A stretch of 64,000 bases of DNA from Lineus longissimus (taxonomy: Eukaryota; Nemertea; Pilidiophora; Heteronemertea; Lineidae). Below, piece after piece: positions 47,916 to 58,535 of this stretch. The DNA lies in NCBI RefSeq assembly GCF_910592395.1, contig NC_088309.1:10730501-10794500 (forward strand), read 5' to 3'. A program made the position numbers and the translations under genes. The notes beneath the pieces were generated by a model. That model saw nothing but the letters and a program-made list of their open reading frames with translations, did no database searches and was not told the DNA's origin. How positions within the stretch are numbered: position 1 is the stretch's first letter; each line of letters begins with the position of its first letter.

Positions 47916-48017
47916 CTGGTGCTGATCTCGCTTGGTTAGTTTTGCCAGCCCCCTGTTTGTTCTGCTGAGCTTCGACCAGGGTCTCGCGAAGCTTCTCGAG
48001 CTTCTCGAGGAGTTTGT
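47916..48017 (-). CDS. Cassette exon C, 102 nt, coiled-coil segment
   Basis: The acceptor CTTCCTTTCAAG lies at 48019-48018 and the donor CCAG|GTTCGCAT at 47915. Phase 1-1 reading gives DKLLEKLEKLRETLVEAQQN, a clear heptad pattern of leucines, followed by KQGAGKTNQARSAP. The regular L-x2-L-E-K-L spacing over four turns supports real coding. It may mediate dimerisation. It lacks the acidic motif of its neighbours. Confidence 0.65.
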
Positions 48018-48985
48018 CTTGAAAGGAAGAATGTTAGGACGGGTAAAGCATGCATGCAACACAACAACACATTGGTTAGTTTGGCTGGTTTCAGAACTTC
48101 CGAACATTGTTACAATGTTCACTTTACAACATTCTGAAGTTCTAGCATGAGAAGAGTTTCTCAAAAGGCTGATTCAAGGCCCACATAGGGTAGCTGTGTC
48201 TTGAAGCAGTCTGAATATGCTGAGAAACCATGTTACCAATTCTTTATCAAGAACAACTAGTAAACTTGCTAAAGACAAGTTGGCTATACTGAAGACATCA
48301 CAGAGTTAATTTATAGCAGCAACAATATCATGCAGTAATAGGGTTAGATTTTTAAAACGCAGTTAGTTTTACAACACAGTGAGAGGGACTCTTTGCTTCG
48401 AGCAATCCCTCACAAAACACACATGGTACAATTAAGAGTAAACTGCTGTGACAAATTGTGGGAAAGGATGAAAGAAAACATCAATGTGTTATGCTGCACT
48501 TTTGAGATTTCTTTATTACTGTGTACCGTGACTAACATTTTAGAGATCGAAGCTGACAAGGATAAAACAAGCAAGTCTTTCTGCAAGAAGAGTGGCCCAT
48601 CAGTATCCTCGAAAAAAAATTTTCTATTACCTATTTAGATAAATTTCATCTTTTCGTCAAACCAAATGACTGATAAATATTAATTCTTTACAATCAAATG
48701 GCAAAAGCTCCTCAAATATCCCTCATATGGGAAATAGTCCTGAGAATTAAGGAAGCCATTACTAGATCAAATGGAACCATACATTATTACACTTTTGCAG
48801 TGTTGACAAAGCTACTTTGGTAAAAATGTCAATACAGGCAACATGCCTTGATTAAACATCACCCTTTGGTCATTAGTTTCAGATCAATGAAGTAATTTAT
48901 TCTTGCTGCATGCTCTCAGTGCTATGCCTTGGCAAAATATTGGTTCATGGTATTACAACTGTCCCTCTGGGTGTTTGCCACTCAC

Positions 48986-49052
48986 TCCAGGACCTTGTTG
49001 GCCTCTAACATTTTGTTAAACACAGCTTGTGGGAGGGTATTGCTTTTAGGCC
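48986..49052 (-). CDS. Candidate exon (phase 1 in, phase 2 out), 67 nt
   Basis: The acceptor ACAAATTTTCCAG lies at 49054-49053 and the donor CTGGA|GTGAGTGG at 48985; both are good. Reading gives PKSNTLPQAVFNKMLEANKV then L, an amphipathic helix-like peptide. If not spliced, TGA follows directly. Phase 1 to 2 is like exon 35200-35374, so it could join straight to the 3' exon, but not to the next cassette. It may be alternative, or a fragment of another element. Confidence 0.3.
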
Positions 49053-49506
49053 CTGGAAAATTTGTCAAACATAAATTTTGATATCTGGTGATTGTCAAAT
49101 GTGAGTTTTTCTGTAGTTATATTGACAATGAAAATATCCTTGGCCAGTATAGGGCTGGCCTTTTGACCCTCTCATGGAACAATAAGGTACTTATGCTAAG
49201 GTGCCTTATGTTAATTATAATCATCAAACTTTGATCTGATGTTGGCCCAACACTGATCCTATGTTGGCCCAATGTTCAATCGTACGTTTTTCTTCTCTTC
49301 TTCTTTTTAGTCTTTGGTCTCGATATTGATGCTTAGACAAGTAGTGGTCATGAAGGGACAGTTTCATGAGGAGCTTCTTTGCCAAGACTGATTTCATTGG
49401 AGTATTACACTAGACTAACATCAATTACATAGTATGCCCAACAACAGAACCGACTTTTGGAGGGAAACAATTGAAAGCATTTAAAAAAAGAAGATTTAAG
49501 ACTTAC

Positions 49507-49623
49507 CAGTACTCTTTGGGGTCTGTATCATAACCTCCTTGAATCTATCTTCAAAGTCTTCGGTTCGAACAGATTCCATATCACTCGCAAAAGGCTTGGA
49601 CTTGGAGTCTCTCAGGTAGTTAC
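49507..49623 (-). CDS. Cassette exon B, 117 nt, acidic motif
   Basis: The acceptor TTTTATACTTACAG lies at 49625-49624 and the donor ACTG|GTAAGTCT at 49506; both are strong. Phase 1-1 reading gives NYLRDSKSKPFASDMESVRT then EDFEDRFKEVMIQTPKST. The SDMESVRTEDF motif is the clearest member of the series and defines the consensus S/D-D-x-E/D-S-V-R/K-T-E-D/E-F. Confidence 0.8.
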
Positions 49624-50168
49624 CTGTAAGTATAAAACAATCGAAGAATTCAAAATGAGGGGAACATGATTCTAGAGAAGGATAAAGTCCACACCAGTGC
49701 AAGTACAGAACAAGGCAATTTTGATTCACTCATTGGCAATTACAGGCAATAGACCCACAGCATGTCAACATCTTTGCTCTGGTGTCTGAAATATATCACC
49801 CTGAATACCAGATCAGAAATGATGGACAGATCCTTAAGGAACAGTAAAAGACTCTTTAACAAGTTTCAGATAGAAAACTAGAAAGCAGGGATAAGTTCAC
49901 TTAACCTTCACAGGATGGAATAAAAGGGGAGATGACACATCTATCCTAAGACACTAGAACTCATCAACAAGTTCATTTGCAGTCCTCATACATGTATACA
50001 TAAATTTTGTATGGATCTGGCAAGCAAAATTATGCTTGGATGATATCATTTACCACACACAAAATGGTTTTTCTTTGATCACTGAACACTTTGAAAAGTT
50101 AAGGTATTAGCACCAGTGTGTAAACCTTTTAATTCTTGATATAATGCATCAAAGTAAAATATGTCACC
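49624..50168 (-). other. Intron without recognised features
   Basis: No exon, transposon end or tandem repeat is seen here. Confidence 0.5.
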
Positions 50169-50578
50169 AGCCGCACTTACACCACCTGAAAATGGACCAC
50201 CAATCTTGGTTCGGGAACCAATGCCGCACCATCGAAAATCCACCAAGCGCTTACACCAGCGCTGCAGCTAGTTATAAAATCCGGCTACAGATGGCGCGCA
50301 AACAATAAGCAGAACGCGGAAAGCCTTGGCAGAAAGCGCCATTTCGAAAGCGCCGCCTGGAGCCGAACCATCTAACTAGCTAATTGCCGATCCATTTGCG
50401 CTTACACTACGACAAAGCCGAACTTTTAACAAGCCGGGCGAATTTGGACCATCAAGCTTGGTGGGACAAATTCGCTCGGCAATTTGTATCGGCAATGGAT
50501 TGCCGAACCAATTTGTCGCGGCAATGTGGTGGTGTAAGTGCAATTGGTCCACCAATATTTCGTGGTGTAAGCGCAGCT
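50169..50578. mobile_element. Non-autonomous DNA transposon (MITE) with CTTACACCAC ends
   Basis: The left end AGCCGCACTTACACCAC and the inverted right end AGCTGCGCTTACACCAC match except at two positions. The flanks share ACC, a possible 3-bp duplication. Inside, GCGCTTACACCA-like words recur at about 50248 and 50398, and the arms contain long GC-richer imperfect inverted repeats (CCGAACCAA, GACAAATT). No transposase is encoded. The superfamily is not determined. Confidence 0.6.
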
Positions 50579-53320
50579 ACCGTGGCTCTAAAGTAGATCA
50601 AAGTCCGTCATGGTACATTACATCTCTATTTGCAGTTGATTGCATCAAAAAGATATCTAAATTCTAGCATTATTCAACCACTTTGCCATAAATGGAACTG
50701 ACAAAAACAGCAGTGATACAAACTTTGACCAACACAACAGGACCATTAAAACAAATGAGGATGACCTCCATTATCACCTTGTGGTTAAAAGCTTTTCTGA
50801 ATGTGAAGGCCACATTCACAGATTTCGAGGTTCAAATTTTCCCTCCAAAAAAGCTTTTTGTTTATACTTGTTGAACTTCCTGTGATCCTTATTTACATAT
50901 GTTTATTAGGGGTTTCCTTTCTGTTTGGTGAGGGTCAGAAAATGGTGGCCAAGAAGCAAATTATTTTTTGTTTCATTATCCTTCTAATATCTCAGTCATC
51001 ATCAATCAAAATGATGATAAGATTGGTTCACCTCATGCAGGGTGAGCCTACGATCCATTATATGGTCACATTTTTCTTGTAAGTGAAACATTTTGTACTT
51101 GGAGACCTTTTTTCCCCCAAGACCTTGAGAATCCATGATGTGAGGTTAGCATTTTTTACATGCATATATATTTATGTACTACATATAGACCAACCCATGA
51201 CTATATTTGGTCAAGTTATCTTCCACGAATGTTCATTTCAACCCATATAACTATCTGTTCTTGTCCATTTGATAGTAGTTATGTTTCATTGGTTCATATT
51301 TACTGTCTTGGAGAATGTTTAGGTGACACTCTTACACCCGTGAAGGGTCAACCATCAGCGCCATGGTCAGTAATGAAAAAATATATTTGACACTTAAGGG
51401 GTCACGATCGGCATTTTACTCAAAATATTACCCAAGTGATCGCCATATTATGACACGTGACCATGATACCTCCCCAACGGGAACTGTGCGCTTGAAGCTG
51501 GCTGCACTTCACATGCAATCAGCAGCTGTCTCCAACACAAATACAGTATTTTAAAGAAACTTTATTTTGAATCCTTGTTATGACAGTATATTTTGAACCA
51601 GCCTAGCGATTCTGATATTTTTCAGTAAACCGTATCAATAGAACTTGCATTGGTCACTTGAGCGAGTTTGAATTTCCATGGATCCCACACTCAATTTATC
51701 ACCGTCCTTGTTAATCCATTCATGACATCTAGCCTGGTAATCCACACATCTTATACTTGGCATGATTCACTATTGCATAATGGCTTTTATCTTCAGCTCA
51801 CACTTTATCCAAAAGTGACACTGTGTTGAGAATGGCGCCATCCAATTCTTGCAACATATGAGACTGGGTGGATAGCAGAAGGATGACAGTTAACTGATAT
51901 CGTCAGGTTTTTCATAGTCAAAAGCCTCCCTACACCTCTTATATTTTTGTCATGATTCCTCATGATAGCACTGTTTAGTAATCCATTCCACTCATAGAAA
52001 CTTCCAAGACAGCTGAATATTAAGCACCAGAGTTGCACCGCACCAGAGTTTTCCAATTTCAGTGCGGCAAAAATGAACACATAAATCTAAAGTTTAAGAA
52101 ATCCTGATGAGTCAAACACAATGAAATTGCTGCAGGATAGTCCTAGAGATAATACAACAATAACAATCTCCATTGGAAATTGAAACAGAATGCACTCTTT
52201 TCTAACAGAAGGTCAACCAATCCAACTGAGTGACAGCGTACTTCTGGCAGAAGTCATGGCTATAGCATCCGATTCCCACGTGTCATTAACGAGCTGCATT
52301 ATCGATAAATCGCAAGCCTGCATGATAAGCGGACATTAACTTGTGCTGTCTATGCACCTTTAAATGTCAAGTGTGTCCATTTAAAACTCAACGGTTATAA
52401 TTTGAATTTGAATTTTTGATTTCATGAATATCTACAAAGTATAAATTGCAACAAGGTTGTTTGTATTGGAATCAAAACGATATACTTGCCAAGTTTCATC
52501 ACATTGGTGTGTAATAACTGCAAGACATACTTTTTAATTTCCCGTGGCCTCATGAAAACAAATTTCACCGATGCTAGTGCACCTTTAATTATTCACTTTT
52601 GTAATGATGTGAATCACAATATTGCTGGAGAGGATAATCTACACCACCACACGAGACAATGGTGCAATAATAAAGCGCTTCCTTAGATACCCCAGCGATA
52701 GCAATGATACGCGCCACGTGGGTGATGAATAATAAACAGAAACGTTTACGATATTGGTTAATCCATTCTTACCAGCAATTGTCAGGGCTAACAGCACTTT
52801 GAGCATGCAAAATGCAAATCTGTGGGGTAGCGCCAATCAGCTGTGGAACAAAATGGCTCGAGTGACAGTTAATTCATCATCATGGAGGAGGAAATTTAAT
52901 GAAGCGATGGAATTTAATGAACCAGTGCATTTATTGCATGCTGCATGTGGAGTGATTATTGAAAGGTTTACGCTGGGGGGAGGGGAGGGCTGGGTCTGAA
53001 ACACTTCATGACACTTTATCCTTAAAGTGTTTTTTTCCAGCTTTGTAAAGCTTCCTCAACCCTCCAAATAAGTGGGCTGTCAAAATTATACCCCCTACTT
53101 CCAAGGTCTTACCCAGATGGCTGGGATAAAACCACTCGTATGAAGCGCATATCATTTAATGTGTTGCAGAAGAAGAAAACCCAATCAGAATCTACTATTA
53201 AGCATGATAGTCCTACAATGTTCGAGTAGTTCAACTAAAATCACATTTAAGACAATTTTAGCTAAAAATGTCTTATAAAAGCTTTGTAAAATACTTTGTT
53301 CACAAAAGATGAAAACCTAC
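50579..53320 (-). other. Upstream intron, possible promoter region
   Basis: AT-rich with no firm exon. Two ATG-plus-strong-donor candidates with phase-1 exit occur (52773-52806, listed separately; 53113-53155, reading MICASYEWFYPSHL). The first exon of the long form was not identified with confidence. Confidence 0.4.
52773..52806 (-). CDS. Weak candidate first exon ending in phase 1
   Basis: The ATG at 52806 is followed by LKVLLALTIA and the strong donor GCTG|GTAAGAAT. The phase-1 exit would join any cassette. The peptide looks like a signal peptide, which would be surprising for an ITPRID-type cytoplasmic protein, so it may be chance. Confidence 0.2.
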
Positions 53321-53425
53321 CAAGAAATGCGATTGAACACCGATGGACACCAACAATCCTGGGAGGTATTTCCGCACAGTTCACTAGAATATGGTTATCC
53401 AGTTGGCCCACAGTAGGGCTGTAAG
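53321..53425 (-). CDS. Candidate cassette exon A, 105 nt, most upstream
   Basis: The acceptor TGTTCGGCAG lies at 53427-53426 (an alternative AG lies 7 bases downstream) and the donor CTTG|GTAGGTTT at 53320. Phase 1-1 reading gives YSPTVGQLDNHILVNCAEIP then PRIVGVHRCSIAFL. The pyrimidine tract is weak. It lacks the acidic motif and contains two cysteines, unlike other cassettes. It may belong to this gene or be a chance frame. Confidence 0.35.
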
Positions 53426-54833
53426 CTGCCGAACAGTTAACTATTCAGGAATGAAGTCAATCTAAGCCTAGGGGTAGAACAAGTAGGCCTATTTGAGAGC
53501 ATGTCAGGACCAGCCCTTAAAGGCCTTGTAGTAACTATTTACTACTACGTACTGTCAACACAAAGTGCATAATACTTGATAATCCTACATTGACAATATG
53601 CCTGGGACCCTATCTGTCACAGGGGGCCTAATCTACGGCATCCACAGGCAATAAAGGCCAATCTGATTAGGAAGATCTCTCCTATGGTTTGTTTGTAGTT
53701 TGTAAATCTGACGACTAGAAAATACAGACCCCCTAGGCCTATGGTTTCACCCCGTTAGAATTGCCGTTCACGGCCATACTGTAATCTTAATACTTAGTCA
53801 AATAGCTCGGTCTAATCTGGTGAGACAAATCAATTCTGAACAAATCAATTCTAAACGGCAGAGAATCAATTAAAACTGCACATCAGGCTTTGTCAAAACA
53901 TGTTGATGAAAGGACTTTAGAAATGATTTGTAGGCCTATTATAGGGCCTGTTACATATTTAAGGATAGGGCGTCTATGGAAATATCTTGGAAAATGAGAC
54001 AATTTCAAGGAAAGAGCATCCTGAGTGACATCTGGCAGTGGTGTGACGAACCCTTCTTTTCTTTGCATGGCGGTCGCGGTTGCACGTTTCTCCTCGGCAG
54101 ACAGGTAAATTGGTCAAATTTCCCGATTTTCGAACGCATGAGGTGTGTTTTTGCCATGAGGTGGCACGGCTATGAGGTAGCCGAGAGATGTATGCTCTGA
54201 GGGAGTGTTCTGGTCCCTGAGGGGGACTGCAGTTTGGGTCTTTAGCGAGCATGAGCCTGAGGCCGAGGGTGGGGCTATGGCGGTGGTGGCATCATACATG
54301 CCGAGCCATGCCCAATGTGTACACGTGTGGGCGTGCATTTTGGCCGGGCCAGATGAGTGTTTTATGGCTGTTAGGTGTGTGTAGTGTACAGGTCTTTTTC
54401 CTATGCCTTAAGGATGTCAATTTTGAGCGGTTTTTGCCGGATTTTGAGCGGCGAGTGATTTGTTTTCCCCACCAAAATGACTGGGCACGTGACTGTGGGT
54501 CTTTTTGCTACGCTGCCTCTGATTGGTGGAGTGTCTCCCGGAGGCCGAATCTTGCTCATGATTTGCCAGTACTTTCTGTGAATTTTCTGCTCAGTTGCAG
54601 GGACGATCGGAGGCTGGGTTTGATTTTCAAGGTATCCATCTGCATAATTAGGTATTTCCTTTGCCTTGGCCCAAAGTAGCGAGCATGCAAGGGGCAATGC
54701 CTATTTCGACCTGGATTACTACTGTAGTGTACATGTATGTATAGGACTAGGCCTGGCAGGCCAACTGCTTTCCTCAGCCGATGTATGTTCTTAATCTGTT
54801 CTTCTCCCTTTCAGGGTTTGAGAACTACTGACG
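53426..54833. other. No firm gene; GC-richer part may be the leader of the adjacent retroelement
   Basis: Up to about 53950 the sequence is plain AT-rich. From about 54000 it becomes G- and T-rich on the plus strand, with a frame at 54251-54679 (142 codons) that I do not recognise and a TTTCAG acceptor at about 54814. This may be the untranslated leader of the tyrosine-recombinase retroelement whose gag-like frame starts at 54834. The left end of that element was not found. Confidence 0.4.
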
Positions 54834-55193
54834 ATGGCTACAGTGCTAAGGAAACGCCATTCCCTGGTAGGAGAGAATCTGCTCCCAATCATGAAGAGGC
54901 TGGCAGCTCACCGAGGGGATCCCCCCAACCCCCTTGCTAGGATGGTGTCCGAGAAGGCAACCGAAGAGTTTAACGAGGAGGAATCAAGAAATTCATTCCT
55001 AACGTTGACAGGGGAGGATGCTGGCACTTTGCTCCAATTGTCGGGCCGGGAAGCCGACCTGCAAAACCTTCACCTATTCCTCCATATGGCCATCCTGGTG
55101 GCCAATGAAGTTGGACAACCCAAGGGCCAGGCTCTGCAGCCCCCCTTGGTTGTCCCCCAGCTAAGTTGGTTCCCGTTGCGGGGGGATAGTTAA
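54834..55193 (+). CDS. Gag-like N-terminal frame of the DIRS-like element
   Basis: The ATG lies about 20 bases after a TTTCAG. The 119 residues begin MATVLRKRHSLVGENLLPIM and contain HLFLHMAILVANE. Frames of this type precede the RT in related elements of marine invertebrates. The C-terminal part (QLSWFPLRGDS) may be intronic read-through, because the next coding stretch starts after another TTTCAG at 55531. I do not recognise a named domain. Confidence 0.5.
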   Translation: MATVLRKRHSLVGENLLPIMKRLAAHRGDPPNPLARMVSEKATEEFNEEESRNSFLTLTGEDAGTLLQLSGREADLQNLHLFLHMAILVANEVGQPKGQALQPPLVVPQLSWFPLRGDS

Positions 55194-55531
55194 GGTAGTA
55201 CATGCGTGTGGTCATGTAAGCGAAGCTACACAGGTGTTTAAAAGTACTAGCGGTGTCATTTTAGGAAACTTGTGATTTATAGTGAAGGAGGATGTTTTGG
55301 AGATGGCATCGATCTGCACTAAAGGTGCAATCTACATGTTGGGCTCAGACATTTCTTCGTTGTGTCAACAGAGAAATATGCACTACACAATGGAAGCAGT
55401 GAAAATTCAGTTTTGAATGCATAGACTGGGGCTTTCAGTGCACATATGGTGTAAAGTTAATTATAAATGGCCATTGGAATGAGAATAAACGGGAATGTAG
55501 TCCTTTTGTTTACTGATTTTGTCTATTTCAG

Positions 55532-55886
55532 GTTGAAAATGGTACTGAGGTTGGTACACCTGCTGCAAAGCGTCCTAGAGCCAAGGCTGAAGGAAAATCA
55601 ACTGGACCAGAGCTGACTCAGCATTTGGAAACTTTGGAAAAGGAGGCGAAGAAGAGGGAAGAGGAGGCCACATCAGCTTGCCTAAAGAAGGGGAGGTGCC
55701 TGGCACTTCAGCCCAGCCCGAATAAAGGGCTCCTGTTGGCGGTGTTAGATGAGTTGTCCTCGATGGCTCTTGCTGCTGGGCATAAGGATGCAGATCTGTA
55801 TCTGGAGCTTTATAAACAAGCAGAACGTTCAAAGGCCAAAATTGATTTGGGGACATTTTGCCATGCGGCTCTAGGTAGTGCAGCCG
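55532..55886 (+). pseudogene. Second gag-like segment, interrupted by a MITE
   Basis: After TATTTCAG the frame reads VENGTEVGTPAAKRPRAKAE, a basic coiled-coil segment (LEKEAKKREEEATSACLKKG), and ELYKQAERSKAKIDLGTFCH. The foldback MITE at 55887 enters the frame. When the element and one 9-bp duplication are removed the frame stays open for about 20 further codons past 56577, which supports this being one former gag. Confidence 0.6.
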
Positions 55887-56567
55887 GGCTTGTGGTATTC
55901 GACTCGATGACTCGACGATGCGATGACTCAATGACGCGATCGTTGCTATGGATTCTGCAAAAATACGGAATCCCATGATCCAGGCTACCGCACACTCCAA
56001 TAGCAGGGGTTTTAGCTCGGCCTTTCCATACCCGGGTGGGTTTAAGCTCGGCCTTTCCATTGGCCTTTCCATGGAAAGGCTGAGCTAAAACCCACCCGGG
56101 TGGAAAGGCCGAGCTTAAACCCACCCGGGTATGGAAAGGCCGAGCTAAAACCCACCCGGGTGTGGAAAGGCCGAGCTAAAACCCCTGCTATTGGAGTATC
56201 AGCTATGGAAGGATGTGGGCCAAATGCGCAATCGCTATCCGCCTTGATTAACGGATCCGAAGCTGCCCCAGCGCCGCGTATCAACAGCGATAAGAACCAG
56301 ACTAGCTTTTCCTACTGTATTCATGCAAAATTTGGATGGGTACCAGTTTGCTTGCAAAGCAACATGGCGCATGGTTTTATCGAAAGTGCGAACCTGTGGG
56401 AAACGAAAACAGCTGGAAAGGGGGTTGTAACGTTTGGTACTTATTGTATTTTCCTCCACTTATGTATAAATTACATTCCAAGCAGTGATATTCTTCAAAA
56501 AATGTCCAACTCGATCGCGTCATCGAGTCATCGCGTCGTTGAGTCATCGAGTCCAATACCATAAGCC
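55887..56567. mobile_element. Foldback MITE, copy 1 (Mutator-like, 9-bp target duplication)
   Basis: The ends are GGCTTGTGGTATTCGACTCG and (inverted right end) GGCTTATGGTATTGGACTCG. The next 30 bases on each side are runs of GATGACTCGACGA-type 8-9-mers. Near the left third is a cluster of palindromic blocks (GGAAAGGCCGAGCT, ACCCACCCGGGT) repeated four or more times. The flanks GTGCAGCCG (55878-55886) and GTGCAGCTG (56568-56576) form a 9-bp target duplication with one difference. No transposase is encoded. Confidence 0.85.
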
Positions 56568-56616
56568 GTGCAGCTGTGGACCGTGTGCTAAAAGCTGTGT
56601 CAATATGTATAAAGAG

Positions 56617-56720
56617 TAACGTTTTGGAGAAGAAGAATAAAGAGTAAAGTTTTGGAGAAGAAGGTGGAGAAGAAGAATAAAGAGTAAAGTTTTGGAGAAG
56701 AAGGTGGAGAAGAAGAAAGG
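56617..56720. repeat. Short tandem repeat (AGAAGAATAAAGAGTAAAGT type)
   Basis: About 2.5 units of a roughly 40-bp purine-rich sequence (GGAGAAGAAGGTGGAGAAGA with AATAAAGAGTAAAGTTTT) follow the gag remnant after the MITE. Confidence 0.75.
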
Positions 56721-56749
56721 GACAGGTGTTGTGTCTTTTCCCAACTCTG

Positions 56750-57865
56750 AGGACACTGGCCGTCAATAGTCACATATCCGCTATCTTGCTTCCAGTGGGG
56801 ACGTTTTTCCCCTTCTTCAACAGAGTGATCTCCGGGTCAAAACATACCTCCTGTGCAATCTTGACCAACCACATGACTGCAGTCTACCGTTCCTCCTCTG
56901 TGAGACGTTCAGAGACAAGGCCAATCTTTCCCATGCTGGTCAACCAGGCTGTCTTGTCCACCAGTTCCGACCATGACTTGCTATCTGCGATCATTTTCTC
57001 AACACCACTCGGCTTCTCTCCATCTGGCTTTGAAGTCAGGTTTACGGTTACATTCTTCTTCAGCTCTGCATTGTCGTCAGTTAAGGGCTGCACTGTAGTC
57101 ATGGGCCAGTTTTCTTCAGCCTCCCATAAGAAGCTTGGGCTGTGCCACCATCGATATTCCATGCTGAGATCTCCAGGACTTAACCCATGAGATGCATCAT
57201 CCGCTGGATTGTATTCCCCAGGACAATGACGCCACTGCTCCAGACTGGTGGTCTCTCGAATTTCAGTGACACGGTTAGAAATCTAGGTCGAGTGTGGGGG
57301 CGGCTCGCTCACACTCTGGCACGCTGGCTAGTACCTTTCTGCTATTGCTAAGCCAGCCTGTCGTGTGAAAACCTCCTCCTTCCTTGGCAATCCTGGACAC
57401 CTCCTGGATACGTACTGTTCCTGTGCCAACTGTATCTACACTTTCAAAATAGTCATCTATGTAGAGAGTCTTTTACTGCTTTCACTGCCTCTGCGCTGTA
57501 ACCACTACTGTCATCAGCTGACCGTCTCAAGGTGTAGATGCAGCAACATGGACTATCCTTGGCACCAAATATCTTTCTCACCATCTTGTACTCTGATACA
57601 CAGCCGGTGATGTATCTTCCTCTGACACTTGTACTTGTAAGAACATGCTCTCAATGTCACCAACCAGGGCGATTGGTCGCTCCCTAAACCTCACCAACAC
57701 ACCAAGCAAACTATTGGTGAGGTCGGGGCCATGCACTAGCTGATCGTTGAAGCTGACTCCACGATATTTGGCGGCGGCATCAAACACTACCCGGACTTTG
57801 CCAGGCTTCCTAGGGTGAAAGACAGCATGATGTGGCAAATACCAGGTTTTGTTCGTTGTCATCCT
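56750..57865 (-). pseudogene. BEL/Pao pol fragment with internal deletion
   Basis: On the minus strand 57862-57578 encodes [40 protein letters not shown] and [15 protein letters not shown], a typical Pao reverse transcriptase start. Remnants of the following region (frameshifted) lead to about 57300. The RNase H is mostly missing, and 57260-56884 encodes its end and the linker toward integrase (ISMEYRWWHSP-like, then LKKNVTVNLTS). Stops and frameshifts show it is dead. It belongs to a different Pao family from the element at 971-7433 (only general motifs shared) and is inserted in the DIRS-like element. Confidence 0.8.
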
Positions 57866-58023
57866 TAGTTATTGTTACTACGTTAGTCGTTACATGGATC
57901 GTCATACCTTGTCATGTCAAGGTTGAATAAAGAAAGAAAGGACAAGAAGATGCGTTTCGAACACTTATTAATTTATCCATTCTGCTGCGGTCCACCACAA
58001 CAGGAGAGATCCCTGCACCTTCC

Positions 58024-58245
58024 ATGGCCTCCCCCCTCCAAAATATCTATCCACCGACTATGAGCCCATTCCCATACCCCTTTTCCTATGGCATAGGGTA
58101 CCCACCTGCTTTTTCACGAGGGGGTCGCCAGGGAGGGATGCAAAAGCCCTGGCAACCACGTGGCCCTTGCCATTTCTGTGGCATAACTGGCCATGTTTTT
58201 AAAGATAGTGAAAGAATGAAGGCCGCAATGTCTAGGATGACTTAA
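58024..58245 (+). pseudogene. Gag C-terminus with a damaged zinc knuckle, DIRS-like element
   Basis: The frame reads FPYPFSYGIGYPPAFSRGGR, then PWQPRGPCHFCGITGHVFKD. This is a Pro/Gly-rich linker and a CCHC knuckle (C-x2-C-x4-H) in which the last cysteine is not at its usual place (HVFKDSE). It lies just right of the Pao insertion and continues the gag interrupted upstream. Confidence 0.6.
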
Positions 58246-58535
58246 AGTACTTGTAACTGCATCTGCTGCTCCCTTTCTTGTCCTCCTCTTTCTTCAGTCC
58301 TGTTTCCATTCATACCTCGTTAATTTTCCAGGGGAGCTGACAGGCCGGTTTTAGTACATATATATGTACATGTACAAAGCTTTTGCAGGAGAGAAGGTGT
58401 ATCCATGTTTAACATGCTGTCAAGATTTTTTTTGAATTCTCATCTAGTTTTAGCCCCGGGGCACTGACTCCTTACCTGGATTCTTCCAGTGGGCTGAGGT
58501 TGGATGGGTCTTTCCCTGATAGTCTACTCTAGGGT

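Larger units (their letters stand above)
42783..49506 (-). other. Introns around cassette exons E, D and C
   Basis: Apart from the exons and repeats listed separately, this region is AT-rich intron. Several ATG-plus-donor or short frames were inspected (43807, 44960-44978, 45050, 47240) and not accepted. No other gene is visible. Confidence 0.5.

Noticed and set aside
53113-53155. ATG frame MICASYEWFYPSHL with donor GTAAGACC
   Set aside because: Phase-1 exit fits, but it is one of several equal candidates for a first exon and cannot be told from chance.
53883-54068. Minus-strand ATG frame with a Kozak-like CCGCCATGC (MQRKEGFVTPLPDVTQ)
   Set aside because: No phase-compatible donor; lies at the edge of the retroelement leader and was not accepted as the gene's first exon.
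54251-54679. 142-codon plus-strand frame in the G/T-rich stretch
   Set aside because: No recognisable domain; Trp/Cys-rich text typical of a shadow frame in an untranslated leader.
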